A stretch of 64,000 nt of DNA from Acidobacteriaceae bacterium (lineage in GTDB: Bacteria > Acidobacteriota > Terriglobia > Terriglobales > Acidobacteriaceae), in the NCBI GenBank assembly GCA_025462885.1, contig JAOAPN010000016.1:62001-126000 (forward strand), in the 5' to 3' direction. Positions 61,433-64,000 of the stretch are shown piece by piece. Under the pieces are notes generated by a model. The model ran no database searches. It was not told where the DNA came from and was given only the letters and a program-made list of their open reading frames with translations. Each line of letters opens with the position of its first letter. Within the stretch, counting starts at the first letter, position 1. A program made the translations under genes and the position numbers.

Positions 61433-62551
61433 TTACTTCTTTGCTTTTTTGCCGCTTTTCAGGTCTGGGTAAGAGATGGAGAAGGCGTCGGCTTCCGTGT
61501 TGACGTCTACGGGTGAGGGCTTACCGGCAATCAGCAGGACGCGGTGGCGGAAGGTAACGTCCTTGTTGGCTTCAAGGGTGTAGTCGAGCTGCTTGGCCCC
61601 TGGATCGAAGATATGCTGGCCCAGCGGGTTCGCCGCGAACAGGCCGTAGCCTCGCGCGTGCCAGTAGGTAGGGTAGTTGACGTTCTTCGGGTGGTCGAGG
61701 ATGGCGATGGTAACGGTATCGCGGTCGGCGTTGGTGCCGGTGAGCAGGCACCAGCGGCCGCGGGTCGCCCAGGCGTTGTCACCCTGCTTGCCCTCGCTGG
61801 TGAGGTAGACGCCGTTGGCACCGGGGACGTTGGAGGTCTGGACCTGGGTGGCGCGACCGGAGGCGTCGGTGAAGGTACCACCCTTCTCGTTGGCCGACTC
61901 AAGAAAGTGAGCGACACGGATGCCGAGCATGCCCTCCTTGTCGTCGTGGAAGATGGTGGGCTTCAAGGTATGAAGGGTGACGATCTCGTCGATGACGCGG
62001 GCTTCGCCGATGCTGCCGTTGCCGACGCGGGCCATGATGCTTCCGACGGGTCTGCGCCTGCTGAAGACGTAGCGGGTGGTCTGGGTCATCACGTCCACCC
62101 CAGCCCCGTTGGTCCAGAGGGACTCGACGACCAGTTCCCCGCTGTCTTTTCCGCTCTTCGACGAAACGATTTTGGTGTGGTGAATCGTGCCCATCTTACC
62201 GCGATCTTCCGGCTTGATGGCGTCGGAGTTGTTCCAGAAATCGAAGTTGTCCACATTGCCGTAGTTGAACCACATGCCAGCGTGATGCGGGTGGTCGGTC
62301 CGCTCGCCTTCGCGGGGCGCGAGGGGGTAACCGCGGGTGACCTCGATGCCACCGGGAGCGATCAGCGGGTAAAGGACGGGCTTTTTAAGGGTGGACGGCC
62401 AGACGTAGGAGGTGAAGGCCTCGCCGTCGATGGTGACGTCGACGCGCTGGTGGGCTTCGTCGGGGGTGACCTTGATGCCGGGGGTCTGGGCGTTGAGGGC
62501 GAGGCTGAGCGAAAGAGGCAGAAGGCAGGAGAACAGTGTGCGGAGAGACAT
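61433..62551 (-). CDS. Secreted PmoA-family (DUF6807) protein
   Basis: 372 residues: signal peptide (LFSCLLPLSLSLALNAQ) and a beta-sandwich with the family landmarks FTSYVWPSTLKKPVLYPL, DHPHHAGMWFNYGNVD, KMGTIHHTKI and NYPTYWHARGYGLFAANPLGQ. Despite the historical label (PmoA, methane oxygenase), members are unrelated to methane oxidation here and typically occur beside sugar dehydrogenases such as the Gfo/Idh gene at 62961. GAGG lies upstream of the ATG at 62549-62551. The frame is open far upstream, but those residues have no signal peptide character. Confidence 0.85.
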   Translation of the reverse strand: MSLRTLFSCLLPLSLSLALNAQTPGIKVTPDEAHQRVDVTIDGEAFTSYVWPSTLKKPVLYPLIAPGGIEVTRGYPLAPREGERTDHPHHAGMWFNYGNVDNFDFWNNSDAIKPEDRGKMGTIHHTKIVSSKSGKDSGELVVESLWTNGAGVDVMTQTTRYVFSRRRPVGSIMARVGNGSIGEARVIDEIVTLHTLKPTIFHDDKEGMLGIRVAHFLESANEKGGTFTDASGRATQVQTSNVPGANGVYLTSEGKQGDNAWATRGRWCLLTGTNADRDTVTIAILDHPKNVNYPTYWHARGYGLFAANPLGQHIFDPGAKQLDYTLEANKDVTFRHRVLLIAGKPSPVDVNTEADAFSISYPDLKSGKKAKK

Positions 62552-62919
62552 GCGGTACCTCAGCGGCTGGAGCCGCGCTTCGAAAAAGTGCAGTTGTGGC
62601 ACGGAGGAAGCCATGCCCTTGAGGCTGCGACGGTAAGTCGATGCCGTCGATACATCCAAAAACGTAAACATTGGAGTACTTAGTTTAGAACCTTGGTCTC
62701 GTTCTGGAGCAATTTCGTCGTTGGTGGACCGATAGAGCAGAGCAAATGCGGGTCCTGACGGGTACCGCGCTGTGAGCTTGTCCGCTTTCATTGGCAAAAT
62801 ACAGGGGTCCTTCACTACGTTCAGAATGACGACGTAAGACGTTCAGGATGACGAGCGTTTTTGCTGACGTTTAGGTTTTGGGCCACGCTTTCTTGCTGGT
62901 GCAGGTGAAAAGAACCGCT

Positions 62920-62948
62920 CCCACGCCGCTGTTGCGAAACGGCGTGGG
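62920..62948 (-). terminator. Hairpin after the Gfo/Idh gene
   Basis: CCCACGCCG, an 11-base loop, CGGCGTGGG, 13 bases beyond the stop at 62961; a T-rich TTCTTTTC follows on the minus strand. Confidence 0.55.
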
Positions 62949-62960
62949 GGCGGATTCCAG

Positions 62961-64000
62961 TTATGCGTAGACCTTGCCGCCAACCATGACCTGCTGGGTC
63001 TTGTCGTTGAACGTGACCTTCTGGCCAGTCTGGATCGCCGCGATGTTCATGCAGAGAGCCACGGAGTGGCTGTAGCCCGCTTCGATGGAGGCGTTCGGGG
63101 TCTTGCGGGAGCGAACGCATTCCATCCAGTTGAGGACGTTGGCGGAGGTCTGCGGATCGGCCCCGGTGTTGGCGGAGGTCTCGGCTGCCTGGACGTTCTC
63201 GCTGAGCGAGAAGCTGGCCAGCTGGTTGGGCTGCATCTTCATCTCGGCTGCGGACTTGGCTCCAAGGCCGCCCTCCGGGGTGACGCGCTGCTTATCCATA
63301 TCCAGCATGCCTCCGTTGGAGTAGTACAGCTCCTTGACTCCGCCGGCCGAGTTGGTGAAGCGCGAGGAGTACTGGACCTGGAAGCCCTTGGTCATGTCAT
63401 CTTCCGGGCCGTAATCGAAGACGGCGGTCATGGTGTCCCAGTTCTTGCGGCCGTCGTGCCACAGGTAGTTGCCGCCGTTGGCGACGACCGAGCGCGGGTG
63501 CTTGTAGCCGGAGAACCAGTGAACCGTGTCGATCTGGTGGACCAGCCACTGGTCGGGAATGCCGCTGGAGTAAGGCCAGAAGAGGCGGAACTCGAGGTAC
63601 TTACGGGGATCGAAGGCCTCCTTCGGGAGGTCGAGGAGGTAGCGGTTCCAATCGGTATCGGCTTCCTTGAGCAGCGGTACGACATCAGGACGGCGCCAGC
63701 GACCCGGCTGGTTCACGTTCCAGGTCATCTCCACCATGACGATGTCGCCGAACTTGCCGGACTTGATGTAGTCGTAGGCCTTCTGGTAGCTGGGGGTGGA
63801 GCGGCGCTGGGTTCCGACCTGCACGATCTTGCCGGTCTTGTTAACAGCGGCGAGGAAGTTGCGGGCGTCCTTCATGGTGTGGGCAGTGGGCTTTTCGACG
63901 TACGCGTCGCGGCCGGCGTTGACGGCTTCGATGCCGTGCTGCGCGTGCTGGAAGTCGGCGGTGGCGATCAGGACGGCGTCGATATCCTTGCGCGCGTAGA
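62961..64000 (-). CDS. Gfo/Idh/MocA family oxidoreductase (5' partial)
   Basis: The frame runs off the right edge; the visible 345 or so residues begin within the Rossmann domain (YARKDIDAVLIATADFQHA) and include the family EKP motif (YVEKPTAH). The substrate domain contains TWNVNQPGRWRRPD and DQWLVHQIDTVHWFSGYKHP. It resembles secreted or cytoplasmic glycoside 3-dehydrogenases and myo-inositol 2-dehydrogenase-like proteins typical of this phylum; whether it has a Tat signal cannot be seen. An ATG at 63873-63875 is internal, not the start. It lies just upstream of the PmoA-family gene on the same strand. Confidence 0.9.
   Translation of the reverse strand, partial: YARKDIDAVLIATADFQHAQHGIEAVNAGRDAYVEKPTAHTMKDARNFLAAVNKTGKIVQVGTQRRSTPSYQKAYDYIKSGKFGDIVMVEMTWNVNQPGRWRRPDVVPLLKEADTDWNRYLLDLPKEAFDPRKYLEFRLFWPYSSGIPDQWLVHQIDTVHWFSGYKHPRSVVANGGNYLWHDGRKNWDTMTAVFDYGPEDDMTKGFQVQYSSRFTNSAGGVKELYYSNGGMLDMDKQRVTPEGGLGAKSAAEMKMQPNQLASFSLSENVQAAETSANTGADPQTSANVLNWMECVRSRKTPNASIEAGYSHSVALCMNIAAIQTGQKVTFNDKTQQVMVGGKVYA

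Noticed and set aside
61433-62551. PmoA label taken as evidence for methane oxidation
   Set aside because: The family name is historical; the protein is a secreted beta-sandwich beside a sugar dehydrogenase and no methane monooxygenase subunit is present.
61544-62683. 379-residue plus-strand frame opposite the PmoA-family gene
   Set aside because: Composition (GVG/DV rich) is typical of a reverse-strand shadow in GC-rich DNA; the minus-strand gene has signal peptide and domain.

Overview
The window reads as chromosomal DNA of a soil acidobacterium (Acidobacteriota, Terriglobia; the Granulicella/Edaphobacter/Terriglobus type). This is inferred from gene style: a 1147-residue TonB-dependent receptor with an N-terminal carboxypeptidase-regulatory domain, DUF1080, DUF4432, DUF2264 and PmoA-type proteins, Gfo/Idh dehydrogenases, PQQ-like propellers and many secreted hydrolases. 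No rRNA, tRNA, CRISPR array, transposase or prophage was found.

Layout. 1-1468: the 3' part of a sugar ABC permease fused to a RhaS-like binding protein. 1579-7058 (minus): a five-gene sugar operon (PMI-like cupin, TIM-barrel isomerase, Gfo/Idh dehydrogenase, DUF1080, DUF4432). 7177-14461: an extracytoplasmic redox block with two quinoprotein-like propellers facing a divergent run of dihaem peroxidase, cupredoxin-like lipoprotein, YVTN propeller lipoprotein and cytochrome c. 14482-18842: an anti-sigma factor with an unusual C-terminal domain, an ECF sigma factor and a TonB-dependent receptor. 18853-29041: an unusual cluster with a DUF2235 hydrolase, an unknown lipoprotein, a small helical protein, a dihaem cytochrome, a GMC oxidoreductase, a duplicated membrane protein and a DyP-type peroxidase. 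29393-30610: a membrane diguanylate cyclase. 30632-34452 (minus): glpK-glpD-glpF. 34747-38327 (minus): myo-inositol oxygenase, a LacI regulator, a GRP-type sugar transporter and a previously uncalled 34-residue membrane peptide. 38529-44858: oligosaccharide receptor, DUF2264 protein and GH105 hydrolase, probably for pectin-type or uronic polysaccharide. 45507-52649: an apparently complete reductive pyrimidine catabolism locus with permease. 52803-54556: an unknown membrane protein and a CPA2 antiporter. 54682-57585: aconitase. The rest holds an MBL-fold hydrolase, a YXWGXW-repeat lipoprotein, a DUF2007-like protein, a PmoA-type protein and a partial Gfo/Idh dehydrogenase.

How it fits together. 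Much of the window handles plant-derived carbon: an outer-membrane receptor and glycan hydrolases, sugar and uronate-side metabolism (inositol oxygenase makes D-glucuronate), glycerol uptake and oxidation, and pyrimidine salvage for nitrogen. Short DNA motifs tie parts together. A perfect 16-bp palindrome overlaps the inositol oxygenase promoter, and 13 bases covering its left half recur upstream of the sugar operon at 7081-7093. An 18-bp motif next to the inositol oxygenase promoter recurs with two changes downstream of the GH105 gene.

Best candidates for something undescribed: the 18853-29041 cluster, the anti-sigma/HNH-like fusion, the transporter fusion at the left edge, and the inositol oxygenase regulon.
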